Notes: generated by a model not told the origin, from the letters alone. A DNA stretch of 64,000 bases from Hyphomicrobiales bacterium (GCA_900471515.1 UCFC01000045.1:1-64000), one strand, 5' to 3'. Counted from the stretch's first letter, positions 32,233 to 40,892 are shown. Translations and numbers: made by a program.

Positions 32233-33267
32233 ATGACAAGCCTCAACCCATTCCTCCTGCGCCGCACGCTCCTGTCGGGCCTTGCGGCCCTCGCCCTCGC
32301 CAGCGCGGCGCTCTGCGCGCCAGCCCTGGCCGAAGACAAGCCCGAAATCATCCGCATCGGCAGCACGGCGCCGGGCCACCTGAAATTCATCCTCGAACGC
32401 CATAGCGGCTCGCTCGCCAGGGAATTCGAAAAGGACGGCATCAAGGTGGAGTTCATCGCCTTCACCAACGGCGGCTCGGAAGCCACGACCGCGCTTGCGA
32501 CCGGCGCCGTCGAGTTCATCTATACCGGCAACAACCCGGCCCTGCGCGTCGCAGCCGCCGGCGCCGACGTCAAGGCGATCGGCCTTTCGAGCTTCGTGAA
32601 GGCCAACGGCTCGGCAATCATCGTGAAGGCGGATTCCCCGATCAGGTCGCTCGCCGATCTCAAGGGCAAGAAGGTCGCCTATCTCGCCGGCACGGTGCGC
32701 CATTCCACCTTCGCCAAGGCGCTGAAATCCGTCGGCCTGTCGCTCACTGACGTGGAATCGCTCAACCTCGCCTTCGATGCCTCCGGCCCGGCGCTGGTGC
32801 GCGGCGATGTCGATGCCGTCGTCGAAAGCGGCGATGTCGCCGCCAAGCTGGTCGAGACCGGCCAGGCCCGCGTCATCCTCGATGCCTCCTCGCATCCGGA
32901 ATGGTCCGCCCCCTTCGTCATCTCGGCCAATGGCGCGTTCGTCCGCAAATATCCCGATCTCGTCAAGCGCCTGCTGAAGGTCGATATCGAGACCGCCCGC
33001 TGGGCCGATGCCCATCCGGAAGAGACGATCAAGATCTTCGTCGACGAAACCAAGTCCTCCGAAAAATCGGTGCGCGAAACCTACAAGGACAATGTCTTCT
33101 ACCAGGACCCGAAGATCACGCCCGAAGCGTTGGATTCGCTGAAGAGCGAAGAGCAGTTCATGGCAGACGCCAAGCTGCTCAAGGGCTCGGTCGATTACGG
33201 CAAGTGGATCGACACCAGCTTCCTCGACGCCGCCTATAAGGAAGTCGACGCCGGCAAGTCGAACTGA
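32233..33267 (+). CDS. ABC transporter periplasmic substrate-binding protein
   Basis: A 344-residue protein with a clear signal peptide (RRTLLSGLAALALASAAL, then ALA before EDKPE). The mature part matches the SsuA/TauA group: RIGSTAPGHLKFILERH, FTNGGSEATTALATGAVEF, and SLADLKGKKVAYLAGT. The ligand is probably a sulfonate or similar organic anion. It is last in the operon and is followed by a hairpin at 33311-33335. Confidence 0.9.
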   Translation: MTSLNPFLLRRTLLSGLAALALASAALCAPALAEDKPEIIRIGSTAPGHLKFILERHSGSLAREFEKDGIKVEFIAFTNGGSEATTALATGAVEFIYTGNNPALRVAAAGADVKAIGLSSFVKANGSAIIVKADSPIRSLADLKGKKVAYLAGTVRHSTFAKALKSVGLSLTDVESLNLAFDASGPALVRGDVDAVVESGDVAAKLVETGQARVILDASSHPEWSAPFVISANGAFVRKYPDLVKRLLKVDIETARWADAHPEETIKIFVDETKSSEKSVRETYKDNVFYQDPKITPEALDSLKSEEQFMADAKLLKGSVDYGKWIDTSFLDAAYKEVDAGKSN

Positions 33268-33310
33268 CGGCCTCGCCGCCGTCAGCCCGGACCGGGCAAG
33301 GCCGCCAAAG

Positions 33311-33338
33311 GACCCGTCGATATTGCCGACGGGTCTTG
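33311..33338 (+). terminator. Terminator-like hairpin after the ABC operon
   Basis: GACCCGTCG and CGACGGGTC form a perfect nine-base stem with a seven-base loop, followed by TTG. The U-tract is poor. Its place 44 bases after the binding-protein stop fits operon end. Confidence 0.55.
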
Positions 33339-33457
33339 CACTCGCGCAAAGCGCGCCCCGCCCCGCATTTACCTTACGTATCGTTGCCTACTATCGTGCC
33401 GCAGATAAAGAGCATAAACTTAAGCCCAGACTAAAATGCCATCGGGGGAGCGCGGGC

Positions 33458-34288
33458 ATGGGGCAGGACGGCAGGACGATAAGGCGGGGCAGCCGCCGGT
33501 GGATGGCGGCGGGCGCAGCCGGTGCGGCGGCCCTTGCCGCGGGGGCGGCAGCGGCGGCCGACGAGGCGGCGACGCAGCCCACTCACGCCGCGCTGACCAG
33601 CCATGTGCCGGGTTTCATCACCGCGCCGGGCGAGACCGACATCCTGTTCGTCATCGTCATCGTGATGCTGCTGGTCATCGTTCTCGCCATCGGCAATTTC
33701 TACTTCCAGCTCCACGCCGTTCCCGAGCGCATCGCCCACCGGGCCAACAAGGGGCAGCTGGAAATCGTCGCCGTGCTGGCGCTGATCTCGCTCTTCACCC
33801 ATAACCATATCTACTGGATCATCGGCCTGCTGCTGGCGCTCGTGCGCATTCCCGATTTCGCCACGCCGCTCTATTCGATCGCTCGCTCCGTCGCCCGGCT
33901 TGCCAGCGGCGCCCCCGAGCCGGGCCAGCCCGCCGGCACGGCAGCCGCCCCCGGCACCACGGCCGGCGAGCCTGACATCGCCGCCCCGCCCGCAGGCACG
34001 CCCGCCGCCCATCCTCCGGCGGCCCATGCCCCGGCAGCCCATGCCCCGGCGGCCAATACGCCACCCGCCAACAGGTCGGCCACTCATGCCCCGGCCACTC
34101 ATGCGCCGCCCAGCCATGCGCCGGTCACCCATGCGCCGGTCACTCATGCGCCGGTCGCGGGCGCGCCGATCGCGCCGGTGCCGGCGGCCGCCGTCCACCC
34201 GCAGCCGCCGCGTCCGGCCGCGTCGCATCCCGGCCCGCAGGCGGTCCAGCCGGCCGTCAAGAGCGGGCCGCGCGGAGAAGGTATCTGA
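33458..34288 (+). CDS. Membrane protein with a HAP-repeat tail
   Basis: A 276-residue protein. A basic RR-containing N-terminus (IRRGSRRWMAAGAAGAAALA) may be a signal or anchor. Two membrane helices follow (LFVIVIVMLLVIVLAIGNFY and LEIVAVLALISLF...WIIGLLLALV). From about residue 150 it is a Pro/Ala/His tail with tandem units of the form T-H-A-P-V and A-H-A-P-A. ATG 33458 follows GGGGGAG. Two bases separate it from the HlyD-type gene, so they act together. The tail may span the periplasm. The family is not recognised. Confidence 0.65.
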   Translation: MGQDGRTIRRGSRRWMAAGAAGAAALAAGAAAAADEAATQPTHAALTSHVPGFITAPGETDILFVIVIVMLLVIVLAIGNFYFQLHAVPERIAHRANKGQLEIVAVLALISLFTHNHIYWIIGLLLALVRIPDFATPLYSIARSVARLASGAPEPGQPAGTAAAPGTTAGEPDIAAPPAGTPAAHPPAAHAPAAHAPAANTPPANRSATHAPATHAPPSHAPVTHAPVTHAPVAGAPIAPVPAAAVHPQPPRPAASHPGPQAVQPAVKSGPRGEGI

Positions 34289-34290
34289 CC

Positions 34291-35517
34291 ATGCTCGAAC
34301 TCATGCTCTGCTCGATGCTGACCATCCTTCCCGATTATCTCTACCGGCGCTACGTGCAGGACAAGCGCATCGGCCGCGAGATCACGCTCTACAGCATGTG
34401 GTACGAGCTGCGCTGGGGCATTTCGGCCTGCCTCATCCTCACCATCTCGCTGATCACGATGATCTTCTATTTCCACCCCTCGACGAAGAGCGTGACCGCC
34501 GTCTTCCGCACCGTCACCATCCTGCCGGAAACCATCGGCCGCGTGGACGAGGTCTATGTCGGCCTCAACCAGAAGGTGGAGGCCGGCGCGCCGCTCTTCC
34601 GGCTCGACGATTCCGCCCAGAAGGCGGCCCTCGACGTGGCGCGCAAGCAGATCGCCGAGGTCGAGGCCCAGACCAAGGTGGCCGAGAGCGAGCTTGCCAG
34701 CGCCGACGGCCAGATCCGGCAGGCGGAAGGCGCGCTGCAGGTCTCGATCGACGAATTGCAGATGAAGACCCAGCTTCTGAAGAACGACGCGGTGGCCCGC
34801 CGCGAGGTCGACCGGCTCACCAACACGGTCGAAAGCCAGCGCGGCATGGTCAGCGCCGCCTATGCCAACAAGGAAACGCTGCAGACCAAGCTCAACATTC
34901 TCCTGCCGGCGCAGAAGGCGAGCGCCGAGGCAGCCCTTGCCGCCGCCCAGGTCGAGCTCGACAAGACGCTGGTCAGGGCCGGCGTTTCCGGCACCGTCCA
35001 GCAGTTCACGCTGCGCAAGGGCGATGTGCTGAACACCATGCTGCGCCCGGCCGGCATCCTGGTGCCGGCCGAAGCCGGCCGCGGCACGCTGATCGCCGGC
35101 TTCGGCCAGATCGAGGCGCAGGTGATGAAGCCCGGCATGGTGGCCGAGGCCACCTGCGTCGGCAAGCCCTTCACCATCATCCCGCTCGTCGTCACCGAGG
35201 TGCAGGACGTGATCGCCGCCGGCCAGCTGCGCCCGACCGACCAGCTGCTCGACGTCACGCAGATCGCAAGGCCCGGCACGCTGACGGTCTTCCTGCAGCC
35301 CCTCTACGCCGGCGGGCTGGACGACGTGCCGCCCGGCAGCAGCTGCATCGCCAACGCCTATACCAACAACCACGACGCGCTGGCCGACCCCGATATCGGC
35401 CTGTTCCGGTCGATCGGCCTGCACGTCATCGACACGGTCGGCATCGTCCACGCCATGATCCTGCGCATGCAGGCCATATTGCTGCCGGTCCAGACGCTGG
35501 TGCTGACCGGGCATTGA
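34291..35517 (+). CDS. HlyD/EmrA-type membrane fusion protein (YibH-like)
   Basis: A 408-residue protein with one membrane anchor (residues 46-66), a biotinyl-lipoyl half (GRVDEVYVGLNQKVEAGAPL), a long alpha-hairpin (residues 105-205), the second lipoyl half (LVRAGVSGTVQQFTLRKGD) and a beta barrel. An extra C-terminal hydrophobic stretch (IDTVGIVHAMILRMQAILL) is present. No pump or outer-membrane channel gene is adjacent; its only partner is the upstream HAP-repeat protein. The cargo is unknown. Confidence 0.8.
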   Translation: MLELMLCSMLTILPDYLYRRYVQDKRIGREITLYSMWYELRWGISACLILTISLITMIFYFHPSTKSVTAVFRTVTILPETIGRVDEVYVGLNQKVEAGAPLFRLDDSAQKAALDVARKQIAEVEAQTKVAESELASADGQIRQAEGALQVSIDELQMKTQLLKNDAVARREVDRLTNTVESQRGMVSAAYANKETLQTKLNILLPAQKASAEAALAAAQVELDKTLVRAGVSGTVQQFTLRKGDVLNTMLRPAGILVPAEAGRGTLIAGFGQIEAQVMKPGMVAEATCVGKPFTIIPLVVTEVQDVIAAGQLRPTDQLLDVTQIARPGTLTVFLQPLYAGGLDDVPPGSSCIANAYTNNHDALADPDIGLFRSIGLHVIDTVGIVHAMILRMQAILLPVQTLVLTGH

Positions 35518-35619
35518 GGGCAAGCCGGGGCCCGGCAAGGGCCGCCTCACCCCTCGCCCTCCCAGCGGATCGCCGGCGCCTGCTCCTCTGCAAATTCGCA
35601 GGCGGCCGGACGGAGAGCC

Positions 35620-36549
35620 TCACCCCAGGCTGCCGGCGAAACGCTCGGCCAGCCGCTGACGCTGGAAGCTTTCGGTGACGAAATCGATGAACGCCCGCGT
35701 CTTCAAGGGCAGCAGCGCACGGCTGGCGTAGTAGATCGAGATCGGCCCCGCATCGACATACCAGGACGGCACGAGACGGATCAGCTCGCCGCTGTCGAGA
35801 TGAGGCAGCGCATCGGGCTTGGCAAGCAGCGTCACCCCGAGGCCGAGAAGGGCAGCCCCCCGCATCGCCGCCGGGTCGTTGACGACGATCTTCGCCTGCA
35901 GGTCGGCCGGCCGCTCCTCGCCGGCGGCGTTGCGCATCTGACGTTGCGTGACGCGCCCGGTACGCAACGATTTCATGACGATACCGTCGAAAGCTGAAAG
36001 CCCCGCCGGATCGGCCGGCGGTACCCGGCCCGCCATATAGGCGGGCGAGGCCACCGCCACCAGATGGGCCGGCGCCAGCGTGCGCGCCACCACACCCGGG
36101 GCAAGGTCGAAGCCGCCGCCGACAGCCGCGTCGTAGCCTTCGGCAACGAGATCGGCCGGCCGGTTCTCGAACATCCATTCCGGCCGCACCAGCGGATAGC
36201 GCTTCATGAATTCGGGCAGCATCGGCAGGATATGGCCGATGCCGAAAGTGGGCGGCAGGCTGACCTTCAGCACGCCGGCCGGCTCCGCCTGCTCGCTGGA
36301 AATCTCGGCGATCGCCCCCTGCAAGCCCTCCAGATGATCGCGCACGGAGAGGAGAAAACGCTCGCCCGCCTCCGTCAGCGCCAGGCTGCGCGTGCTGCGG
36401 TGAAAGAGCCTGAGCTTAAGGCTCGCCTCCAGCGCCGCCACGTTGCGGCTGACGGCCGCCGGCGTCAGGCCGAGGCGGCGGGCGGCCGCCGAAAAGCCGC
36501 CAAGCTCGGCGCTGCGCACGAAGGATTCCAGGTTCGCCAAGCTTTCCAT
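35620..36549 (-). CDS. LysR-family transcriptional regulator
   Basis: A 309-residue protein with the winged helix at residues 1-60 (ANLESFVRSAELGGFSAAAR, then LGLTPAAVSRNVAALEA) and FHRSTRSLALTEAGERFL. The effector domain spans 90-295. It is divergent from an SDR gene at 36663 across a region with two palindromes, so it probably regulates that gene and the reductase after it. Confidence 0.92.
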   Translation of the reverse strand: MESLANLESFVRSAELGGFSAAARRLGLTPAAVSRNVAALEASLKLRLFHRSTRSLALTEAGERFLLSVRDHLEGLQGAIAEISSEQAEPAGVLKVSLPPTFGIGHILPMLPEFMKRYPLVRPEWMFENRPADLVAEGYDAAVGGGFDLAPGVVARTLAPAHLVAVASPAYMAGRVPPADPAGLSAFDGIVMKSLRTGRVTQRQMRNAAGEERPADLQAKIVVNDPAAMRGAALLGLGVTLLAKPDALPHLDSGELIRLVPSWYVDAGPISIYYASRALLPLKTRAFIDFVTESFQRQRLAERFAGSLG

Positions 36550-36574
36550 GTCACCACCTTCAAGGAAATATTGA

Positions 36575-36609
36575 AAGTGATACCACTTACTTCCCTCTAA
36601 TCAAAGAGG
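36575..36609. promoter_or_regulatory. Two palindromes in the lysR-SDR divergent region
   Basis: AAGTG-ATAC-CACTT at 36575-36588 and CCTCT-AATCAA-AGAGG at 36594-36609 are exact inverted repeats, side by side in the AT-richer intergenic region. They are likely binding sites for the adjacent LysR protein. Confidence 0.5.
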
Positions 36610-36662
36610 AATGACAGCGCGATATTGGCTCCATCAAAACCAGCAGAACGGAGTTTTCGCCA

Positions 36663-37406
36663 ATGTCCAGACCCCTCACCGGAAAGACCGCCCTTGTCAC
36701 CGGCGGCTCGCGCTCGATCGGCGCGGCGATCGCAAAACGTCTCGCCGCCGATGGCGCCAATGTAGCGCTGACATACAGCGCCTCGCCGCAAAAAGCCGCC
36801 GATGTCGTGGCCGAGATCGAAGCGTCCGGCGGCCGCGCCATCGCCATTGAGGCCGATGCCGGCAACCCGGAAGCGGTGCGAGCCGCCGTCGCCAGGACCG
36901 AAGAGACCTTCGGCGCGCTCGATATCCTCGTCAACAATGCCGGCATCGCCATCAACGGCCCGATCGAGGAGATCGGCTTTGCCGATTACGAGCGCATGAT
37001 CGCCGTCAACGTGACGGGCGTCTTCGTCGCCAGCCAGGAGGCCGCCCGCCGCATGAAATCCGGCGGCCGCATCATCCAGATCGCCTCCAGCGTCGTACAA
37101 TATGGCGGCTTCCCCACCATCTCGCTCTACACGCTGACCAAGGCCGCCATAACGGGCTTCAGCCGCGCGCTCGCCCGCGATCTCGGGCCGAAGGGCATCA
37201 CGGTCAACACCGTGCATCCCGGCCCCACCGATACCGACATGAACCCGGACGGCGGCCCGGTCTCGGCAATCGTCGGTCCCGGCATCCCGCTCGGCCGCTA
37301 CGGCAAGGATCACGAAATCGCCGCCCTCGTCGCCTGGCTCGCCAGCCCCGAGGCCAGCTTCGTCAACGGCGCCGGCCTGCTCGCCGACGGCGGCTTCACC
37401 GTTTGA
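36663..37406 (+). CDS. Short-chain dehydrogenase/reductase
   Basis: A 247-residue SDR with the TGGSRSIGAAIAK nucleotide loop, LVNNAGIAI, catalytic Ser in IASSVVQYGG, and an active-site Tyr-x3-Lys (YTLTK). PGPTDTDMNP is the typical segment after strand 6. It is most like the 3-oxoacyl-ACP-reductase-type group of uncertain substrate. CGGAG precedes ATG 36663. Divergent from lysR; the next gene follows after 26 bases. Confidence 0.9.
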   Translation: MSRPLTGKTALVTGGSRSIGAAIAKRLAADGANVALTYSASPQKAADVVAEIEASGGRAIAIEADAGNPEAVRAAVARTEETFGALDILVNNAGIAINGPIEEIGFADYERMIAVNVTGVFVASQEAARRMKSGGRIIQIASSVVQYGGFPTISLYTLTKAAITGFSRALARDLGPKGITVNTVHPGPTDTDMNPDGGPVSAIVGPGIPLGRYGKDHEIAALVAWLASPEASFVNGAGLLADGGFTV

Positions 37407-37432
37407 TTTCCCGCAACGGAAGGATCGTCCCC

Positions 37433-38035
37433 ATGTCGTCCATCGGCATCGTCGGCGCCGGCAATATCGGCGCAGCCTTCGCCCGCGCGCTTGCCCGCAA
37501 CGGCCTATCCGCCACCATCGCCAACAGCCGCGGCCCGCAGACCCTGTCCGGGCTGACGGCCGAGCTCGCCCCCCATATCAGGGCCGGCACGATCGAGCAG
37601 GCGGCCGCCGCCGATCTCGTCCTTATCGCCGTGCCCTGGTCGAAACTGCCGGCGGCTCTGTCCGGCCTGCCGGACTGGGCCGGCCGCATCGTCATCGACG
37701 CCAACAACCCGATCGAGGCGCCGCTCTTCAAGCCGGCCGAGCTGAACGGCCGCCTGTCCAGCGAAATCGTCGCCGGTCTCGTTCCCGGCGCCCGGCTGGT
37801 GAAGGCCTTCAACCACCTCTTCGCGAACCTCGTCTCGGGCGATCCGAGGGCCGAAGGCGGCAGCCGCGTGCTCTTCTATTCGGGAGACGACGTCGCGGCG
37901 AAGGCGGAGGTCGGCGCCCTCATCGCCCGCCTGGGCTTTGCCGGCATCGATCTCGGCCCGCTTGCCGTCGGCGGCAGCCTGACGCAGTTTCCCGGCGGGC
38001 CGCTGCCGGCGCTGAACCTCGTCAAGTTCGGCTGA
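37433..38035 (+). CDS. NADPH-dependent F420-reductase-like oxidoreductase
   Basis: A 200-residue Rossmann protein with IGIVGAGNIGAAFARALARN at the start and IVIDANNPIE and LVKAFNHLFANLV later, as in NADP oxidoreductases annotated coenzyme F420-dependent. F420 is not expected here, so the name describes the fold only. It is likely co-transcribed with the SDR gene and controlled by the same LysR. GGAAGGA precedes the ATG. Confidence 0.82.
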   Translation: MSSIGIVGAGNIGAAFARALARNGLSATIANSRGPQTLSGLTAELAPHIRAGTIEQAAAADLVLIAVPWSKLPAALSGLPDWAGRIVIDANNPIEAPLFKPAELNGRLSSEIVAGLVPGARLVKAFNHLFANLVSGDPRAEGGSRVLFYSGDDVAAKAEVGALIARLGFAGIDLGPLAVGGSLTQFPGGPLPALNLVKFG

Positions 38036-38369
38036 AGGAGAAACGCCATGTCCCCGATAGAGATTGCGGAAACCTACTTCGTCCACAAGCTGTAGCGCCG
38101 CGGAGCACCCGTCATTCTTCGCCGCCCCGCCTTCCGTCATGTCCCGCTCTCCGTCATCCTCGGGCTTGTCCCGAGGATCCGCTTCGGTCGATACGGAGCA
38201 CGGGATCGAGGACGATCCTGCGCGACGGGCCGACAGCCGTTCCTGCGTCACCGTTGCCGACTGATCGAAAGCCTGGCAGATCCTCGGGACAAGCCCAGGG
38301 GATGACGCCGGAGGTTGCCGATCCCATGCCATATCCCGAGGCGCGCAGGACGCTCGCACCAGCCTCCGC
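38036..38369. other. Intergenic region with a gene stub and inverted repeat arms
   Basis: These 334 bases hold a 15-residue stub (38048-38095) and a pair of matching sequences: CATCCTCGGGCTTGTCCCGA near 38156 and an inverted CCTCGGGACAAGCCC near 38282. This type of palindrome is dispersed in many alphaproteobacterial genomes. No intact gene is supported. Confidence 0.55.
38048..38095 (+). pseudogene. Truncated gene start (NTF2/SnoaL-like N-terminus)
   Basis: AAGGAG precedes ATG 38048, and the frame reads MSPIEIAETYFVHKL then TAG. The first 11 residues resemble the start of small nuclear-transport-factor-2-like proteins, so this looks like a deleted gene whose ribosome site survived. It follows the reductase by 12 bases and may once have been the third gene of that operon. 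Confidence 0.45.
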
Positions 38370-38948
38370 TCACCCGCGCCGGCTGCGCTCCGGGTAGATT
38401 TCCCGCTGAGCCCGCATCAGCGCCGGAAGGTTGCGGATATATTGCGCCGCCCCGTAAAAGACGTTTGCGAACCCGTCCTTGCCCGAAAGCCGGCGCAGGC
38501 TCTGGTCGCGGATCGCGAAAGGGTTGCCATGCGCCGCCGCCGCATCGAGGGCGGCTTTGGCCTCCCTGGTCGCCCCGAGCTTTCTCAGCGCCAGGTAGAG
38601 CGGATAGTAGCACTGCGTATCGCCGGCCCGGATCGCCCGGTCATAGTAGAAGACGGCGCCGGCCAGGTTGCCCTCCGCCGCCGTCAGCCCGCCCAGCGCA
38701 TACATGGCGTAGACGTCGCCCTGCTCCACGGCGGCGGCATAGTGGTGCTTGGCCCTTTCCACGTCGCGCGGCCGCATGTGATCGTAGATATAGCCGAGCT
38801 GGGCGGAGACCGGCCCGTAGCCGTTCTGCGCAAGTTCGAGATAGATCGCCAGCGCCTGCTCGTATCGGCCGGCCGCGAGCAGCCTGTAGGCTTCCTCGCC
38901 GTTTCTGGCGGCTGTCTCCCTGTCCACGGCGCTCCCCTCCGGCCCCAT
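38370..38948 (-). CDS. TPR/Sel1-like repeat protein
   Basis: A 192-residue helical-repeat protein: NGEEAYRLLAAGRYEQALAI, then AKHHYAAAVEQGDVYAMYAL and AVFYYDRAIRAGDTQCYYPL are successive Sel1/TPR units. ATG 38948 is used; an upstream TTG (38996) would add a short hydrophobic stretch (FALGILWAGSFG) that might act as a signal. The last part (FANVFYGAAQYIRNLPALMR) is amphipathic. It is probably a scaffold protein; partners are unknown. Confidence 0.7.
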   Translation of the reverse strand: MGPEGSAVDRETAARNGEEAYRLLAAGRYEQALAIYLELAQNGYGPVSAQLGYIYDHMRPRDVERAKHHYAAAVEQGDVYAMYALGGLTAAEGNLAGAVFYYDRAIRAGDTQCYYPLYLALRKLGATREAKAALDAAAAHGNPFAIRDQSLRRLSGKDGFANVFYGAAQYIRNLPALMRAQREIYPERSRRG

Positions 38949-39076
38949 CCCGAAAGAACCCGCCCACAAAATACCCAAGGCAAAAGACGGCGCCAAGCTC
39001 GCCTATCGGCTGCGCCCACCCTCCGAATGCATGATGCCGTTGAGCGGCCGCTTCACCGGCAGGGAGGGCTGCGTCC

Positions 39077-39799
39077 TCACACCCCGCGCATGTTTCCCCA
39101 CATGAGCACATGCAGCTGCGGCAGCACCCTGGCGCCGAACCAGCGGTCCGACGTGACCCTGTCGACCAGCCAGCGCATGCGGTTCAGGATGCCGTCGAGA
39201 TCGATCCTGTCGTCATCATGGACCGGCGGCGTATGGTTGCCGGGCTGCAGGAAGACCGGCAGCGTCTCGAACGACCGGGCGACGGATTTCGCAAAGGCAT
39301 AATCGTCCTCGTCGAAGATGACGATTTTCATTGCGATTTCAGGGCCATATCCGGCTGCCTTCACGCAGTCTCTCAACGCCGCCTCATCGAAGGCCATGCC
39401 GCTGGAGGGTGGTTTCGGGCTGAGGATGAGATGATCGAGCGCCGGGAACCAGTCCTGCGCGATCGAGCCCTGCGTTTCCAGCGCAAACCGGTAGCCGTCG
39501 CGCTTGCCCCGCCCGATCAGCGGCGCGAGCGGCTGGATGGCCGGGTTGCCGCCGGACAGCGAAACCGTCAGCGGACGGCGCCCCGACAGCGCCTCCACCT
39601 TCGCCCAGATCTCGTCTGCCGCCATCGGCGCCCATTCGTCGCGATAGGCGCTGTCGACGGCATGCAGCGTGTCGCACCACGAACAGCGATAGTCGCAGCC
39701 GCCGGTGCGCACGAACACGGTCGGAAGCCCGCAAAGCGGCCCCTCGCCCTGGATCGTCGGCCCGAAGATCTCGCTGACGCGGATCTTCTGCTCGCGCAT
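39077..39799 (-). CDS. queE: 7-carboxy-7-deazaguanine synthase
   Basis: A 240-residue radical-SAM enzyme that turns carboxytetrahydropterin into 7-carboxy-7-deazaguanine, the second pathway-specific step of queuosine synthesis. The N-terminal IFGPTIQGEGPLCGLPTVFV and the cluster motif CDYRCSWC (C-x3-C-x2-C) are diagnostic, with SGGNPAIQ binding SAM. It is the third gene of the queC-queD-queE operon, 11 bases after queD, and should fall under the preQ1 riboswitch upstream of queC if the transcript is shared. Confidence 0.95.
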   Translation of the reverse strand: MREQKIRVSEIFGPTIQGEGPLCGLPTVFVRTGGCDYRCSWCDTLHAVDSAYRDEWAPMAADEIWAKVEALSGRRPLTVSLSGGNPAIQPLAPLIGRGKRDGYRFALETQGSIAQDWFPALDHLILSPKPPSSGMAFDEAALRDCVKAAGYGPEIAMKIVIFDEDDYAFAKSVARSFETLPVFLQPGNHTPPVHDDDRIDLDGILNRMRWLVDRVTSDRWFGARVLPQLHVLMWGNMRGV

Positions 39800-39810
39800 T
39801 TGCGCGCCGC

Positions 39811-40167
39811 TCACGGCCGGTACTCCGCCCAGGTCTTCGGCGTCTCGCTGACCCTGACGGCGGACGTTTCCGGCAGGCGCTGCTTGCACCAGTCGTAGAA
39901 ATGCCGGGCGAGCCATTCCGACGTCACCCTGTCGTGGCCGAGCGCCTCGTTCAGGTGCCGGTGGTCGAAATTGTCGTCGATATAGCGCTTGAGCGGCGCA
40001 AGCTCGTGATAGTCGCGCACGAACCCGTCCGCGTTGAGGTCCGCCGCGGCAAGCTCGACGACGACGATATAGTTGTGCCCGTGCAGGCGCGCGCACTGAT
40101 GCCCTTCGGGAAGATGCGAAAGCTGGTGGGAGGCGGAGAAGTGGAATTCCTTGGTGATGCGGTACAT
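39811..40167 (-). CDS. queD: 6-carboxy-5,6,7,8-tetrahydropterin synthase
   Basis: A 118-residue enzyme that converts 7,8-dihydroneopterin triphosphate to carboxytetrahydropterin. Zinc ligands are His in FSASHQL and in LHGHNY, with FDHRHLNE holding the later catalytic His and TSEWLARHFYDW the helix. Its ATG overlaps the queC stop (ATGA), so translation is coupled. The protein is of normal length for the family. Confidence 0.95.
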   Translation of the reverse strand: MYRITKEFHFSASHQLSHLPEGHQCARLHGHNYIVVVELAAADLNADGFVRDYHELAPLKRYIDDNFDHRHLNEALGHDRVTSEWLARHFYDWCKQRLPETSAVRVSETPKTWAEYRP

Positions 40168-40892
40168 CACTTCACCTCCTCTGCCTTGAAGCCGCCGTCC
40201 CTGAAGCCGGCCGTGGCGGCCGCCCAGAAATCCGGGTCCTCGTAGACGGTCGGGTCCGCGACACCGGCGAGATGGAAGGCCTCGCGGCGCTCGACGCATG
40301 TTCCGCACCGCCCGCAATGGGCGCTGCCGCCCTTGTAGCAGGACCAGGTCTCGCCGAACGGCGTCCGGTGCCGGAAACCGTCGGCGACGATGTCGGCCTT
40401 GGTCGCGTTGACATAGGGCGCAAGCAGCGTCACCTCGGCATAACCGTCGAGCGCATGGCGCTGCATCGTCCCGAAGGCCGCGATGAAGCCCGGCCGGCAG
40501 TCGGGATAGATGAAATGGTCGCCGCCATGCACGGCAATCGCCACGGCATCGGCCTGGCGCGCGGCGGCAAGCCCGAAGGCGATCGACAGCATGATGGCGT
40601 TGCGGTTCGGCACCACCGTCGCCTTCATCGTCTCCTCGGCATAGTGGCCGTCCGGCACCTGGATGTCGTCCGTCAGCGCCGAGCCGGTCAGGTGTTTGCC
40701 GACACCGGAAATGTCGATGATATCGTGCGGCACGTTCAGCCTGCGGGCGCAGAGCGCGGCAAATTCCAGCTCCTTGACGTGCCGCTGGCCGTAATTGAAG
40801 GAAATGAGGCCGATGAGCCGGTGTTGCGCCGCCATGGCATAGGCAAGCGAAACGGAGTCGAGTCCGCCGGAGCAGACGACAAGTACTTTCAT
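40167..40892 (-). CDS. queC: 7-cyano-7-deazaguanine (preQ0) synthase
   Basis: A 241-residue ATP-dependent enzyme that turns carboxydeazaguanine into preQ0. The PP-loop SGGLDS is at residues 9-14, FNYGQRH and VPNRNAIMLSIAFGLA are conserved, and four Cys (SCYKGG...HCGRCGTCVERR) bind zinc. First gene of queCDE. A preQ1-I riboswitch ends at the ribosome site, giving feedback control by the pathway product. Confidence 0.96.
   Translation of the reverse strand: MKVLVVCSGGLDSVSLAYAMAAQHRLIGLISFNYGQRHVKELEFAALCARRLNVPHDIIDISGVGKHLTGSALTDDIQVPDGHYAEETMKATVVPNRNAIMLSIAFGLAAARQADAVAIAVHGGDHFIYPDCRPGFIAAFGTMQRHALDGYAEVTLLAPYVNATKADIVADGFRHRTPFGETWSCYKGGSAHCGRCGTCVERREAFHLAGVADPTVYEDPDFWAAATAGFRDGGFKAEEVK

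Noticed and set aside
39077..40892. queCDE as phage DNA-modification genes
   Set aside because: Some phages carry such genes, but here they are compact, riboswitch-controlled and outside both phage blocks, with no transglycosylase-type DNA modification gene nearby.
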